This document shows positions 1 to 11,699 of a stretch of DNA of 64,000 nt, piece by piece (the stretch's first letter is position 1; the number at the start of each line of letters is the position of its first letter). The translations under genes and the position numbers were made by a program. The stretch comes from Monosiga brevicollis MX1 (Eukaryota > Opisthokonta > Choanoflagellata > Craspedida > Salpingoecidae): positions 472,181 through 536,180 of the forward strand of contig NW_001865065.1 of the NCBI RefSeq assembly GCF_000002865.3. Direction: 5' to 3'. The notes beneath the pieces were generated by a model that was not told the origin of the DNA, did not search any database, and worked only from the letters and a program-made list of their open reading frames with translations.

Positions 1-1
1 A

Positions 2-1142
2 CGCCTTGGCATTTGCCATCGAATCCTAGCAACGGCGCGCCGTAAACCCCATGTGCCCTACCGCAACAGCAAACTCACCCGCCTCTTAAAAGACAGCCTG
101 GGTGGCAACACACGCACAATCATGCTGGCCAATGTTAGTCCTTCCTATGGCACCTACGATGATACCTTCAACACGCTGCAGTACGCTAAAAGCGCCAAGA
201 ATATCAAGGTACAGTCTGCCGGGAGCTTTTTTTCGCACCTTCTATTTGAGCTTTCAATGTCAAGGTAATGCTAGCGATGCATGGTCAAGCAGAATTCACC
301 CATGTGCGCGCATGTGTGTGGCTGAACGCAACAGGTGCAAATCAAGCAAAATGTGGTCAAAATAAATCACCATGTTGCCGAGTACAAGCGAATCGTTGAA
401 AAGTTGCAGCGCGAGATGGCTGAGCTTCAGGCTCGCTTGCAACAGAGTGAAGCACGCGCGCCTGTAGCAGCACTCCCCGCTGCAGACATTCACGTTCGCG
501 ATGAGACCCTTCAGATGCAGCGAGCTCACCTAGAGCCGCTTTTCAAAGCTCGCCGTGCGGCCATGATGGCCATCGTGCAAGCCGAGGTGCGGAGCCTATC
601 CTACGTACATCCAGCCAGCAGTAGTTTCATCTTTTGACGCACAGCGCTGCTTGGTTGATTCTCACAACGATCCGACATTGCTACTTTGCTATTTGCAGAG
701 TGAAATTCGTTCCAGCGACGTTGATCTCAAGAACAATCAGCGCGAGCAAGATTTGGCACGCACGCTTCGGTCAGATTTCGTGCGATACACTTTTTCGTTT
801 CTCCATGCGATCCCAACCCGATCGTTCTTTCATGTTTATCTGCGCCTGTGACAGTCCCGTGGCTATGGACGTGCCGGATGCCTCGGTGTTTTCAGAAAAG
901 CGCGAGCGCTTGGAGAAGGACCAGACCGCTTTGAAGGATGCGTTGATGCAGGCACAACATCAGTTGGTCAACAGCAATGAAGCCAGTTCCTCTTGGCAAA
1001 CTCAAGCTCAAAGTAGCTTTCCTGAGAATGCATGGCAATTGGAAATGCTAAAGCTTGAGTACTCTTGTCGGTCTCTGCAAACAGAGGTATGAATCTTCCC
1101 AAGCTGCACGTCTCCGCTCGCGTCTCGGCAGATATGAACAAG

Positions 1143-1182
<40 letters not shown>

Positions 1183-2561
1183 TATCAAGAACTGGAGACT
1201 AAGGAGGGGAGACTTTTGCTCTCAATTTCTTGCCTGACAACCCGGTGTTTGGTATAGAACGATGCCATGCAGCAGCGCATTAGCAATCTCCATCGCGAGC
1301 TGGCCTTTGCAAGCCGTACTCAGAAGCAGCAAGGCCGCACGACCAACAAGCTTGTCCAATTGCTCGTGCAGTGCCGCGAGCGTCTGGGGTCCGATGATGA
1401 AGAATTGCGCGACCAAGTGGACAAGGCCTTGCGAGCTTCCATCAGTGGCAAGGTTAGCTCTGCGCTCGCTCCGCACGATTTTTTTTTTTTTTTTCCGCAA
1501 ACGGAAGTCACTCACAATCCTGTTATTCTTGGTCTGATACTTATGATAGGAGGTCGTATGGCCTGACCAGGAAGTCCATGAGCCGCATTCACCAGAGCTA
1601 GTGCCCGCAGCAGCTGCGCCAAGCTCGCTCACTTTTGGCACACCGGATCAACTGCACACCCCACGTTCAGCGCGCTCCAAGGGTCGCACTCCGATGCGTT
1701 CCGTTTTGCGCAGCTCGACCAAAGCAAAGCTGTTCACACCATGTAAGAATAGTGTGGTCTGTTCTGCTGTTCACTTGTGGCCTTGAGATATTTGGGAACG
1801 GAGCACATTGACTCATGTATTGACACGTTGCTGGCAGTGGTTCAACACGAGCCTTTTACGGCCATGCCTGCCGCGGCCGTGGCGGAGGAGTTTCAAGACG
1901 CTCAGCAGATGTCCTTCACACCACCTGGCACCTATAATGTGGGGCGACGTGCGGTTGCGCGCCTGAAACGAGGAAATGATGAGGATGCTATCAGCGAGAA
2001 CATCCGTCCCATGCCCGGCAGCTTGGTCATGGATGAAGAAGACACTGGCGAGCCAGCCAGCAAGCTTGCCAAGGCCGACGTGCTGGACAAAAGCAGCTCG
2101 TGCACGTCAAGCAAGACACCGTCCTCGTCGTCCCGAGGCAGCGCATTGTCACGTGCCGGCTCCAAGCGTACCTCGCTGCGTTCCAGTACTCGAGGCTCCA
2201 CCCGCAAATCGTACCGTGACATGACCAGTGCAGCCAAGAGGGTAGGTCTTCGCATTCGATCGATGTGCTGCGTTTGATGCACGTTGAAACAATATCATGT
2301 TCGGTAGCGAGAGTGTTCTCACAGAGCCTGCAAATGGGATTGCGAGTAGGGCCTGCGCTCTGAAAAGCCTCTCGGCGTCATCAACGGCAACAACAATGCC
2401 TCTGCGTACGTTTGAAATGCGCTTGTTGCTTCAGCTCGTATTTGGTAGCTGACCTTGGTCGTCTTCCTTGTCTTTGGCGCAGGGCCGACAAAATGCCTAG
2501 GTACATGCGACCCACGCTGGCCACGCGTTCGCGATCTCAGAGCAACCTGGCACAGCAGTAA
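2..2561 (+). CDS. Kinesin-8 (KIF18/19-like) motor protein, 5' end outside window
   Basis: This is a plus-end-directed microtubule motor of the kinesin-8 group; family members regulate microtubule plus-end dynamics in spindle and cilia. The frame is open from base 2 and begins in the last part of the motor domain. It carries the kinesin signature [17 protein letters not shown], then [17 protein letters not shown] and the neck entry [17 protein letters not shown], which is characteristic of kinesin-8. Exons 2-208, 335-586 and from 699 join with good GT-AG sites and agreeing phase. Later exons encode coiled coil (about 870-1090 and 1267-1450) and a Ser/Thr/Arg-rich basic tail (1840-2240), and the stop is TAA at 2559-2561. 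Most of the motor domain, including the P-loop, lies upstream. A (GT)n microsatellite lies in the intron near 1147-1181. The family call is secure; the subgroup (18 or 19) is inferred. The gene converges on the HMG-CoA synthase gene. Confidence 0.88.
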
Positions 2562-3416
2562 AGTCGCCTGTAGCCTCGGAGATCATTGCTGAATGTGAGG
2601 AGGCCTCCTTTGCTGCGTGTCAGAGTTCTGCCCAAGGAGTTTGAACTTTCAACCAATGTTGCGTTGTAGTGTGAGTGAATGGCAAGTGCTTGTGTTGTCA
2701 AGCCTTTCTCTGTTTGGACGTTTGGGTTTTGTTTCTTATTTTACCACAGATAGTATTTTTGATGAACGGAAGTGGTGTGGTGATGTGTGTGACTGTTATC
2801 GTTCTCCTTTTCCAGGCAAAGGGAGGGCTCTTGATTCTGTGAGCCTAGCGTGCGTGGAGTTGTGCAAAAGGACATTGGAGACAAGATGAACAGGTGTTGT
2901 GCTCATCTTGTCTCCAGGAATTGAACAGGATCAACATGACACTGTGCCAACCGATGTCTCGTCTCCACGTGTGTATCCACTCACCACAGATCAAATCAGC
3001 ATGGATGGGGACACATCATTTCCGTTGTTTAACGTTGGCGGGCTTTGTGAATGTGAATTGGCGCCAGGCTGAGAAGAGAAGATTGACTTTGTTCAGTTAG
3101 TAGGATTTGTGGTAGAACCAGACTAGATAAAGTAGCTGGTTCATCAGTCGAAGAGGTAACGTCACAAAACAAGGACACGTCACGGTAGGGTAACATTGGC
3201 GATCAGGTACTATGAGATGCGGCACAACAGACCTAGCACAGCTGTGTGTGTGCCGCGTTCTCGAAAGAGATACACACGCATTTGGCACTGGGAACATGCG
3301 GAAAGGAAATAACCAGAAAGGAGAGGTAACTGGCGCAACACGGGGAGAGAACTCAAGAAAGAGACTAGGCACATGAAAGTTGAAGCAAGTCAACAACAAA
3401 AGCACTAAGGCAGAAG
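2562..3416. other. Intergenic region between convergent genes
   Basis: There is no gene I can support here. The stretch separates the 3' ends of the kinesin (+) and HMG-CoA synthase (-) genes and should hold both 3' untranslated regions. The short open frames have no recognisable protein content. Confidence 0.6.
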
Positions 3417-5061
3417 CTATCGCTTGAGGAAGCGGAGGCCACGCAGGGCGGTCGTCATCAGGGACTGGGCGGCCGGGAGGCGGGCAGCGGGTGTGGTAGT
3501 GTGCATGGCGCGGCGGGCCAAGGTGCTGTAGGCGCGGCTGTACTTGCGACGCTCAAGGGCATCGATCTCGGTGAGAAAGTAGGTGCCACGACGAAGGCCG
3601 GCAGCGCCCTGGGGAATTTGATAGTCAAACTTGGTATAGTTGTTCTCGCGGGTCTCCAGTTCCTGTTCGAAAGTTGAGGGCTCAAGCTTGGTGCGTGATT
3701 CCAGACGAGGCTTGACCTGAACGGTGTCCTTGATGAAGCTGACATCCTCGTTGACCTTGATGGAGAACAGGGTGGCGGCGAGCCCGCTGCCGTAGGAGAA
3801 CATCATGATGCGCTTGCCGACGAGGTCCTTGGCCTTGTTATCAATGAGGGAGAGAAGGCCGGCGTAGAGGGAACCGCAGTACGAGTTGCCACACTCTTTG
3901 GTGATGTACTCTGAGTCTTGAACGTACTTTTGGTAGTGGGGCTTGGTGAGCGCGCTGAGCTGCTTTTGGAAGTCACGATCGACGTACGTCTCCTCGTTGG
4001 AGAGCTGGGCAAAGTCCTTCATGGGGGCGAGTTCGGGCAGGGCTTCAGGATGGCGGAGAAATTCCTGGTAAACGAAGCGGCCCATGGACTTTTGCACGAG
4101 TTTGTTGTAAGGGGCGTGGAAGATGGCAAAATCGGCCTTGTCCATGGTCCACGGCTGGCCATGGGCCGCCTCGTACTTGTCAGCGTAACGCTGGTAGCAA
4201 ATGTCGAGGGCGCGGAGGTAGCAGGCGTTGCTGAGATGGCCATCGACGCGGGGGTATTCGGAGACCATGGTGGGCTTGTAAAAGTCCCAGACGTTCTCCA
4301 TGTGGGTGGCACGAAGACGAGGCTCCAAGACGAGCGGAGCCTCGGGCCCAATGAGCATGGCGAAGACGCCAGCGCCGCCCGTGGGTCGGGCCGGGCCCTT
4401 TTCATAAACGGCAATGTCACCGGCAATGGCAATGGCATAGCGACCGTCCCAGGCCGAGGACTCGACCCAGGCGGCCGAGTTGAAGACGGCAGCCGTACCA
4501 CCGTAGCAGGCGTTCTTGCTATCGACACCTTCAATGTCAGTGTTGCCGTGGGCAGCGAACAGGTCCATGAGGGAGGTCTTGACGGCCTTGGACTTGTCTA
4601 CGAGGGACTCGGTGCCCACTTCCAGGCGGCCAATGGCGTCCCATGGAATGTTGTACTTTTCCATGAGGTTGGCGACGGCCGACATGCAGACCGAGTTGAT
4701 GTCCTCTTGTTGGCCACAGACTGCCATGTTGGTTTGGCCAAGGCCAATGGTGTACTTGCCTGTGATGGCCGGGTTAAGTGGATGTGTGAGTGGGCTTCCT
4801 CATCAAGGTGTGGCAGGAGGCAGGAGAGGAGGCCTTGAACGGGACAAGGCAAGAGAAGTAGGCGAGGGCGGGTTTTGGGTATATGCTCGACTGACCTTGA
4901 GAGACGCCGTCGTACTGTTCCAAGTCGGCCTGGGAGACGTACCACTGGGGGACATAGAACTCCATGGCCTTGATACCAACGTTGGCGGGGCGACTGTCGG
5001 TCACGGCGTGGGTGCTAAAGCTGGCCATGCCGGCGGCAGCGGCACTCTTGGTGGTCTGCAT
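3417..5061 (-). CDS. HMGCS: Hydroxymethylglutaryl-CoA synthase
   Basis: The enzyme condenses acetyl-CoA with acetoacetyl-CoA to HMG-CoA, the committed step towards mevalonate (cytosol) or ketone bodies (mitochondria). Exon 1 is 4896-5061 and exon 2 is 3417-4759; the 136 bp GT-AG intron gives an exact 502-codon frame. Visible family motifs are MEFYVP near the N-terminus, VGTES with the general-base Glu (about residue 106), SKNACYGG with the nucleophilic Cys (about residue 140), the IAGDIAVYEKGPARPTGGAG block, and FHAPYNKL with the active-site His region. The start ATG at 5059-5061 is the first in-frame Met after a GA/CAG repeat. The sequence continues about 38 residues past the usual LERRKYSR block with a basic, Ala/Ser/Thr/Leu-rich, acid-free tail. 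The gene is divergent from LTO1. Confidence 0.95.
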
Positions 5062-5169
5062 GCTGATGGTCGTGGCTGCGTCGCTCCGGATCGGGTAGAG
5101 AGACGTTGATGGCTTTAGCAATTGCCACGCGGCTGGGCAGAGAAGCAGGAGGAAAATGCAGCCCAGCCG

Positions 5170-5171
<2 letters not shown>

Positions 5172-5258
<87 letters not shown>

Positions 5259-5317
5259 AGGGAGAAGGAGGGAGAGAGAGAGAGAAGGAGGGAGAAGGAG
5301 GGAGAGAGAGAGAGCGA

Positions 5318-5351
<34 letters not shown>
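5172..5351. repeat. (GA)n / GGAGGGAGAA / (CAG)n microsatellite
   Basis: An almost pure AG dinucleotide run fills 5172-5256, followed by GAAGGAGGGAG units to about 5315 and a (CAG)n tract to 5351. It lies 110-290 bp upstream of the HMG-CoA synthase start codon, so it is in the leader or promoter of that gene. Long Ser-Leu or Arg-Glu frames across it are repeat artefacts. Confidence 0.95.
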
Positions 5352-5353
<2 letters not shown>

Positions 5354-6618
5354 GGATGAGGATCGCGTGAGGTTGAGGGGGAGGCGGGTGAGAAATTGAG
5401 GCGCAGGTGGGGTGATTGACACATCCACCGGTCATCGACAATAACATCAAATGTATCTGCAATAAGTATCATTATCTTTCTGTTTAAATCAGCATAAAGT
5501 GGAAAACGGGTGAGAATAAGTACATCAATAACAACAACACGAGCTTTTTCCATTTCGCACCCACAACAACTTTTTTTAACGATAAACTCCACATGCGGAC
5601 CCTTTATGTGTGTGTGTGTGTGTGTGTGTGTGCTGTGGGGAGGTATCGAATACGAAGCAACAGCGCAGAGAGAGAGAAGTCACACACACACAGACACAGA
5701 GACACAGAGACACAGACACACGCACAGGTGGTGTGATCTTCATACTCAGGGGGGAGAGAGTGCGCATGCGGGCACACGTCGTTCTTGTTCTCGCTTCGCT
5801 GACTGACTGACTGACTGACTGACTTGGGATCAAATGTTCGCGGAAGGGCGATGCAGCTGGATCATGAGATGACGCAGGCGCCGTGGTGGGACTGGCTGGC
5901 ATTCAGGTGGTGAGATGAGGGCATGGGGACGGTGGCTGCCAATGAATTCGGCACCTAAACCGGTGTCCCCTTTTTCTCTTGTGCGCCGGTGCCAGCAGCG
6001 ACCGTTTCTTTGCAATAAGGGGATGGAGCGAGCGTTTATGCCCTGCCCTTTTCTCTCTCCCAATCCAAAGGCGGCCAACGCTCGCCTTGCCAAGCCACCA
6101 TCATCTCCTGCCCCACACCCAGTTGACAGTTGACGCCCGATCGCCGCCCAGCCGACGCCCAATTTGTAAAGTCGCGTGACGTCCGCCAAGACAGACAGAC
6201 GCCCGGCTAGCTCAGGCAAGGTTAGCTAAGGCAAGGTGAGGTAAGGTAAGATAAGGCAATGACGGAGTGATGCCCTACGTCATTTTTGGGCGGGAACGAT
6301 TTGTCGACAACTTTTTTGCCTTGTGTGTGTTGGTGCGAATGTCCCCATCTTCATCATCACACCACTGAACGTGCCTGCTGACAAACAAAACATCCAAGCC
6401 ACGAAAAAGTCGCAGAATGTGCGCATCAGGCGACTTATTCGTTGCCTGAAACTTGTCATCCAACAATGCTGACAAAAGTTGATGAGCAAAAAGTACTTTA
6501 CTTTTTATCCATAAGATAAAGTAAAATACATAATACGACCACAATCCTTGGATGTATTTTACTTCCTGCCTCAAGCGTGCGCACGTTGATTTTTTTTTCT
6601 GCTCATGACACCGAGGAA
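5352..6618. other. Intergenic region between divergent HMGCS and LTO1
   Basis: I see no supportable coding sequence. The region contains a (GT)n run (about 5607-5632), CACAGACACAGA repeats (5683-5725), a GACT tetranucleotide run (about 5799-5823) and a series of AAGGTAAG/AGGCAAGG words at 6214-6258. It must contain promoters for HMGCS (leftward) and LTO1 (rightward), but no specific element can be assigned. Confidence 0.5.
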
Positions 6619-7626
6619 ATGGCAGCGCCAGTGTCGACGACTCCAGAGAGGATGAATGAGAAGGCGGACCAGAGGGAGGTCACAGACATGGATATCGACC
6701 TGGACCGCATGGCCAACCTGCGCTTGCAGAGTCAGTACAGTGCCTTGGACGTCACGGCCGTCGCAAATGGGGACCACGCTGATGACGCTTTTGATCCCTT
6801 TGCTGCCGTGGCCTTTGGCAGCGCCCAGGGTAAGTTGCCCGCAGTGCTCGCGAACCGTCCCGGTGATCTAGCCGCCTATATACTACTTGACAGCGTGCAT
6901 GGCGTGCACAGCGTTGCAGCCTTTTTTGTCTCCTCATTCTTTCTCACCTTGACTTTGACGTTGCTCAGATGACGTGCAGGCCGGCCACACCGCCGGCTGG
7001 CGTGATGGTCAGCGCCAGGGCCTTGCCGACGGCTTTTTAACTGGTTCCAAGACGGCCTTTGACCTGTTCAAAGAGGTCAGCGCCTCCTCCTCGCCAGTTT
7101 GCCATCACCTTCACCCGTTGCTGCAAACCCAAAGCCGCGGTGCACGCCTCACACTCTGCCCGTGTAGATGGGCTATTACCGCGGCTGCTGCCAGTTTTTT
7201 GCTGCTGCATACGCGCCGCTTGCCGCCCCGTGCGTAGACCTCGCTTGCTGTTCTCCCTTTGTCGTGCCTCAGCCCCTATGCCCACCACCCGTGGTTGAGT
7301 GACCCCTCACGCCCTTGCCAAACCTGATAATAAATACCGGCGTCTTTCCGGCCAGGTCTCGTCGCGCCCTGAGCCGCCTTGAAACTCTGCTTGACGAAGC
7401 TGACGCCGTGACCAACGTTGCTCAATTGGAACCAGAGGCCACCATCCGCACTCTCCGCCAAGCCTACAAAGTGGTGGGTCAGACACTGCCCTTCACCACC
7501 ACCACAACAGGAACCCCCTCAACTCACTTTCTTTTGCTGCCTCACCAACAAATTTAGCTTTGTGTCACCCTCAAAGTTGAACAACCCTACACCTTTGAGC
7601 CAACCCAGTCCCAGCTGAGCTTTTGA
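6619..7626 (+). CDS. LTO1: LTO1/ORAOV1 homologue (Yae1-Lto1 deca-GX3 family)
   Basis: LTO1 works with YAE1 as an adaptor that recruits the ABCE1/Rli1 apo-protein to the cytosolic iron-sulfur assembly targeting complex. Five exons (6619-6829, 6969-7075, 7168-7229, 7356-7470, 7558-7626) join with GT-AG borders and matching phases into 187 codons plus stop. The diagnostic deca-GX3 stretch is visible as glycines every fourth residue, GHTAGWRDGQRQGLADGF and onward to GSKT, followed by MGYYRGCCQFF, a helical region RALSRLETLLDEAD, and a C-terminus ending QLSF that resembles the animal GLSF end. The first 60 residues are an acidic, low-complexity leader not shared with the short animal protein. Its 3' end converges on the sulfotransferase gene. 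Confidence 0.85.
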
Positions 7627-7955
7627 AGGCGGCCTTTGGTCCAGAGCAAAGACGGCGCAGGCCCCTCGAGTCAAAAAAAACTTATTTGTCAAGACAAGGC
7701 AGCTTGGCAGCCCCGCCCCGGGCGCCGCCGTGGTCCTTGGCAATCGTTGCCCGGCACTGTTGGGCGATGTGCCCCAGACAAGAGACCTCACGACACTTGT
7801 GGCGGAAGCGGCTTCTTTATCATATCGCGAGAATACGTGTCCTGGAGCAGCCGAAACGTGGCAGACCGACCCAGTTGGTATGCCCGACACCGCTCCTACG
7901 CACCACCCGGGACCCAGGTCCACAGTGCCACACGCACCGCAGCAACGGCATGAGT

Positions 7956-10900
7956 TCAACTCGTCCCTGACATGCACTGCAAAGAGACGCATTCGAGTGG
8001 CTGGCCCGTCTTTCCTTCCCCCTAGCCATCATTCAGGACCCCTGACCCACCTCAAGCCGTGCAAACTGCATTTCCGGATGACGACCCGGTTCACCGCGGC
8101 ACCGCCGCATGGCCTCTGCGTGCAGGGCTCGAAATTGTTTCAGCTCCTCTGCAAACGCCACCTGCAAGCCCATCGAGCCACCGTCAGCAAGCTGACTGTT
8201 GTCATTGTGGCAATTCAAGCCCCGTGTCGCAAGCTCGTTGCCCCGCCCACTTCTCTGCCAAACGCTTTGCGCGAACCTGGCGGTCTATTTTGCCCCATAG
8301 CGTCTCATTGGCACGCATGTAGATTTTGGTGTCCCACGAATTGAGTAAAAGAATGCGCTGCTCCAAGGCTGCTGCGTCCATGCTGGGCTCAACATGATCC
8401 GCCAACTGACACGTGTCCAAAAACAAACAAACTTGGTGGCATGAGGAGGGCGAGACACCCCATTGTGCATGGAATGCCCTCAGCGACGAGAAAGCGGCCA
8501 GAAGCGACTTGTACGTACGCGAAGGGTTGTCGAGGACCGAAACCGTTCGCGATCGAAGATGGCAATCGTCTCTTCTTGCCAGCACATGGTGCGGCGCAGC
8601 ATAACCTGCCGAACCCCAGCCCCAACCAAACCCGTGCATCAGCGCCATTCCATGACACAACAAATCCGCTTCGAAAATATACCGTACCATTGACTCATCA
8701 ATGTGCTCAGCGACCAAAATGTGCGCAAACCACCACAGATGCTTCATCATGTACTCCTCTGCTTCTTTGGTGGGAGCATCGCGAGGAAAGCCCATGCGAT
8801 ACGCTTGGCGATCCAGTAGATGGAAACGCACATCAAAGTCATCCTGCGCGGCGAAACAAAACAATCCACCACGACAACAGCCACCCATCAGCTCTGGACA
8901 GGCCGGCAGCAGACGCGATTCATGTGCGACGCATCCAGCCGCAGGGTCGACGTACCGTGGTAAGCGCTGCGAGGAACCGGTGCGGGTCTAACAAAAACTG
9001 TGCAAGGGAAATGTCGCGCCCCAGCTTGCGTTGAAGTCGCCCCGGCATGTCCAACCGACGCCAAGCATCGAGAAACTCTTGGACGGGGTGACTGCCATGC
9101 CAACACGTTCAACGCGGCAGCAGCAACGCCGGTAAACAATTCGTGGTGAGGCCAGACCGACGAGACATTCAGATTCAGATTCGGGGCGTGGCGTGCCAGT
9201 CGTGCGGGACACACGACACCTGCTCAATCATACCGGAAGACGGCGATGAAGATGAGGCTTGGCACCCAAGAATCCATGTACGGGCGGTCGTAGCGTAGGC
9301 CCGGGACGGCATAGATTTGGGGTCCGGGCTTGGTCCACCATGTAGTTGTGGGCGCATAGATTAGGCCCTGTTCCCGTGCCGTTGCCTTGCTCTCGGCCGG
9401 GACCACCATCGAGGAGCCTGAGGTAATGGACCATTGGGCCAAAAGATTGATAATGACATCATCAGCCGGGTGGTCCGTCACCAGGTTCAGAATCTTGCGG
9501 GCAGGATACGTCGCCCAGCACTCCAGCTTGTCAATCGGATAGCCGTGCTGCCGCTTGAGGTGTTTGACGAAGCCCTTGCTATCAAGCCACATGTAGTGGC
9601 ACTGTCGCTGATCAGTGGTGAGGGTCCTTTCTTCCAATTGGACGCGGTGTGCATCCTCATCCCACATCTGGTAGTCCTGGCACTTGAGGCTCCAAAACTG
9701 TTGGGCGTTGGCAGGCCAAACACATTGAATCGTGTAAGGCGAGGCCCGAGAAGTTGCTTTGGGCAGAAACCGGCAAAGGCAGTGGTGAAACAACGCATGT
9801 GGCCCTGCCTTGATTTTAGCACGAAAGTCGGTCAGTTCCTGCTCAAAGCCTGGTTCCGCAGCGATTTGGCGAAAGAGGCTGGCGTTGAAGTGTTGGTAGA
9901 GGCGCCAGTCGGCCCAGCTTATTTTTTGAATGCGCTCGCTTCTGCAGGTGTCACGCAATAATAGTTGGTGTGGCGCCAGAAGCGAACAGTGCGAGCATCT
10001 ATTGCAAGAGAGTTTGTCAAGCCCCTAACGGCAATGTCTGCAGACCTGGCCTTGATAGTGGCTTGATCAACATTTGTGTGTGGTTTATCGTGAGCTGCCT
10101 TGAGTTTGAGGTACACAATGTCCTCCAAAGTCCAGCAAAACCTGTCGAAGCAAGGTCAAGACGTCGAGTCAGTCGGTGCGTCTGGCTACGCGTGCCACAG
10201 TATTTGCCTCATAGCAGCCAAACACAGGGGCTTCGGACCGGCGCTTGAGGAGCAAAAGGCTTTCGTCCATGTGTTCCGTGATCATGACCATGGCAAACTT
10301 TCGCTCCATCTCCTCGATCAGCTGACAGTCAGGTGAGGGTTAGGGTCAAAACAAATCGCAAAGTGATGTCGACTCGGCAAGCCGAGCCGAGAACATTGGA
10401 TGGTACTTACCTGTGTGACTTGTGCAGGCAGCGGGTCATCGGTCAACCCGAGATCGAATGCGAAACTGTTGATGGTAAGCATGCGGTCTGTCTCTTTCAG
10501 GCGATGCTGATGTTGGGCAAACTGCTGCAAAAACTAGGTCGCCATTCGCACACGTGGCCATCCAAGAGGCAAGCAGACGCTGGGGTCAACGGCGGCCCGT
10601 GTGAGCATGATATGCCTGCGGGCGTTTCTACGCTTGACAAACCTCGTCGGGTGTCAACTTGGGCCCGTTGTTTTGAGCCAAGTGCTCCCACACGTGCCAG
10701 TGGTGCCATGAAGAAAAAAAGTGCGAGGTTGGGTTACGCAGAACAGTGATATAGGTGGCCTGTGGAACCAGCGTCTACAGAGCTTGTGTGAGGAGCAAGA
10801 ACAAGGGCTGGTAACCACGGCGATGGAGTTGGCGATGTGCAGAATGACGACAAACACGCACTTCCAAGGCCTCGGGAACGTAGCGCACATGTGCGCTCAC

Positions 10901-11621
10901 AAGCATATCATATGGGGGCTGGCTCCCGTTGACAGTATCAACACTTTGCATGATTCGATGCGGATCCGCTGCACAGCAAGAAGAGCAAAGACCAGGGCAA
11001 AACATGGGGCCCAGGCGAGACGACAGAGCATGTTTGAGGGATGGCGGGCCGGGTCTAGCTCACGATGACAAGCTGCTTCGGGCAAAAACACGGTTCAGCG
11101 ATATTGGCAGAGCGTACCTTGCGGCCAGGCATAAAACACATTGTCCGTGGGGAGAGCCATCTTGAGGTTCTTGGCCACGCCATAGCGGTGGAGAATGTTG
11201 GTCAAGGTGCTGCTCCCCGTCTTGTGGGTCTGTGCATGGTACAAAGGCGGGGTGAAATGAGGCTGCGTCAGATATTGGAGCAAGACTGCTCCACAGCGGC
11301 CAACAACCAAAGAGAAGCAACCTTAATATAGACCACGCGCCGCCAGTCTGCACACTGTGCAGCGGGCGCTCCATTGGTCGTGCTGCGGAGGGGTGCTGGT
11401 GTGTGCGTTGTGGCACGAGGATGAAGGGCAGCACCACGGTCGGCACCAGTGCCGGTGCCGGCGTTGGCCGGGCGAACCAGGGGCAATTCGGGCGCGTTGG
11501 ATGGATGCAGGCCGGGTGACTGGCAGTTGTGGGTCATGACGAACAGCAAGATGGAAGCCGTGATGGCCCAGCTGGCGAGCAGCGCCACCACTGCCGGTGA
11601 GGTCCAAAGTCGCCCTGTCAT
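7956..11621 (-). CDS. Tandem galactose-3-O-sulfotransferase-like protein (second domain degenerate)
   Basis: Gal3ST enzymes are Golgi type II membrane proteins that move sulfate from PAPS to the 3-OH of galactose on glycolipids or glycans. Exon 1 (11322-11621; an upstream in-frame Met lies at 11684) encodes a single N-terminal hydrophobic anchor. Exons 11118-11229, 10862-10968, 10643-10774, 10411-10533, 10239-10321, 10046-10141 and the start of 9234-9941 build a complete first domain: THKTGSST (5'-PSB loop), ATYITVLRNPTSHFFSSW (3'-PB), TEHMDESLLLL, CWTLEDIVYLKL and YQHFNASLF. The 708 bp exon 9234-9941 continues without a break into a second domain with VTDHPADDV where the KTGSS loop should be, then IFIAVFR|HPVQEFLDAW (exon 8956-9091), VAEHIDESMV and MRANETLW (8843 downwards). 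Splice phases agree throughout the first nine exons. The 3' end is uncertain: stop at 8033 by read-through or at 7956 if spliced. Size is about 800 residues. Confidence 0.78.
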
Positions 11622-11699
11622 GCTGCTGTTAGCGGCGGCACTCGGTGCTATACGACTCTCAGCTTCTTGCCAGATACCGGGCACCCTTCAGGCCCCTAC

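Noticed and set aside
3918-4838. A 306-codon plus-strand frame
   Set aside because: It is the antisense shadow of the HMG-CoA synthase exon, with no family signal of its own.
5115-5462. Long Ser-Leu and Arg-Glu open frames across the GA repeat
   Set aside because: They are translations of a dinucleotide and trinucleotide microsatellite in all frames, with no non-repeat coding context.
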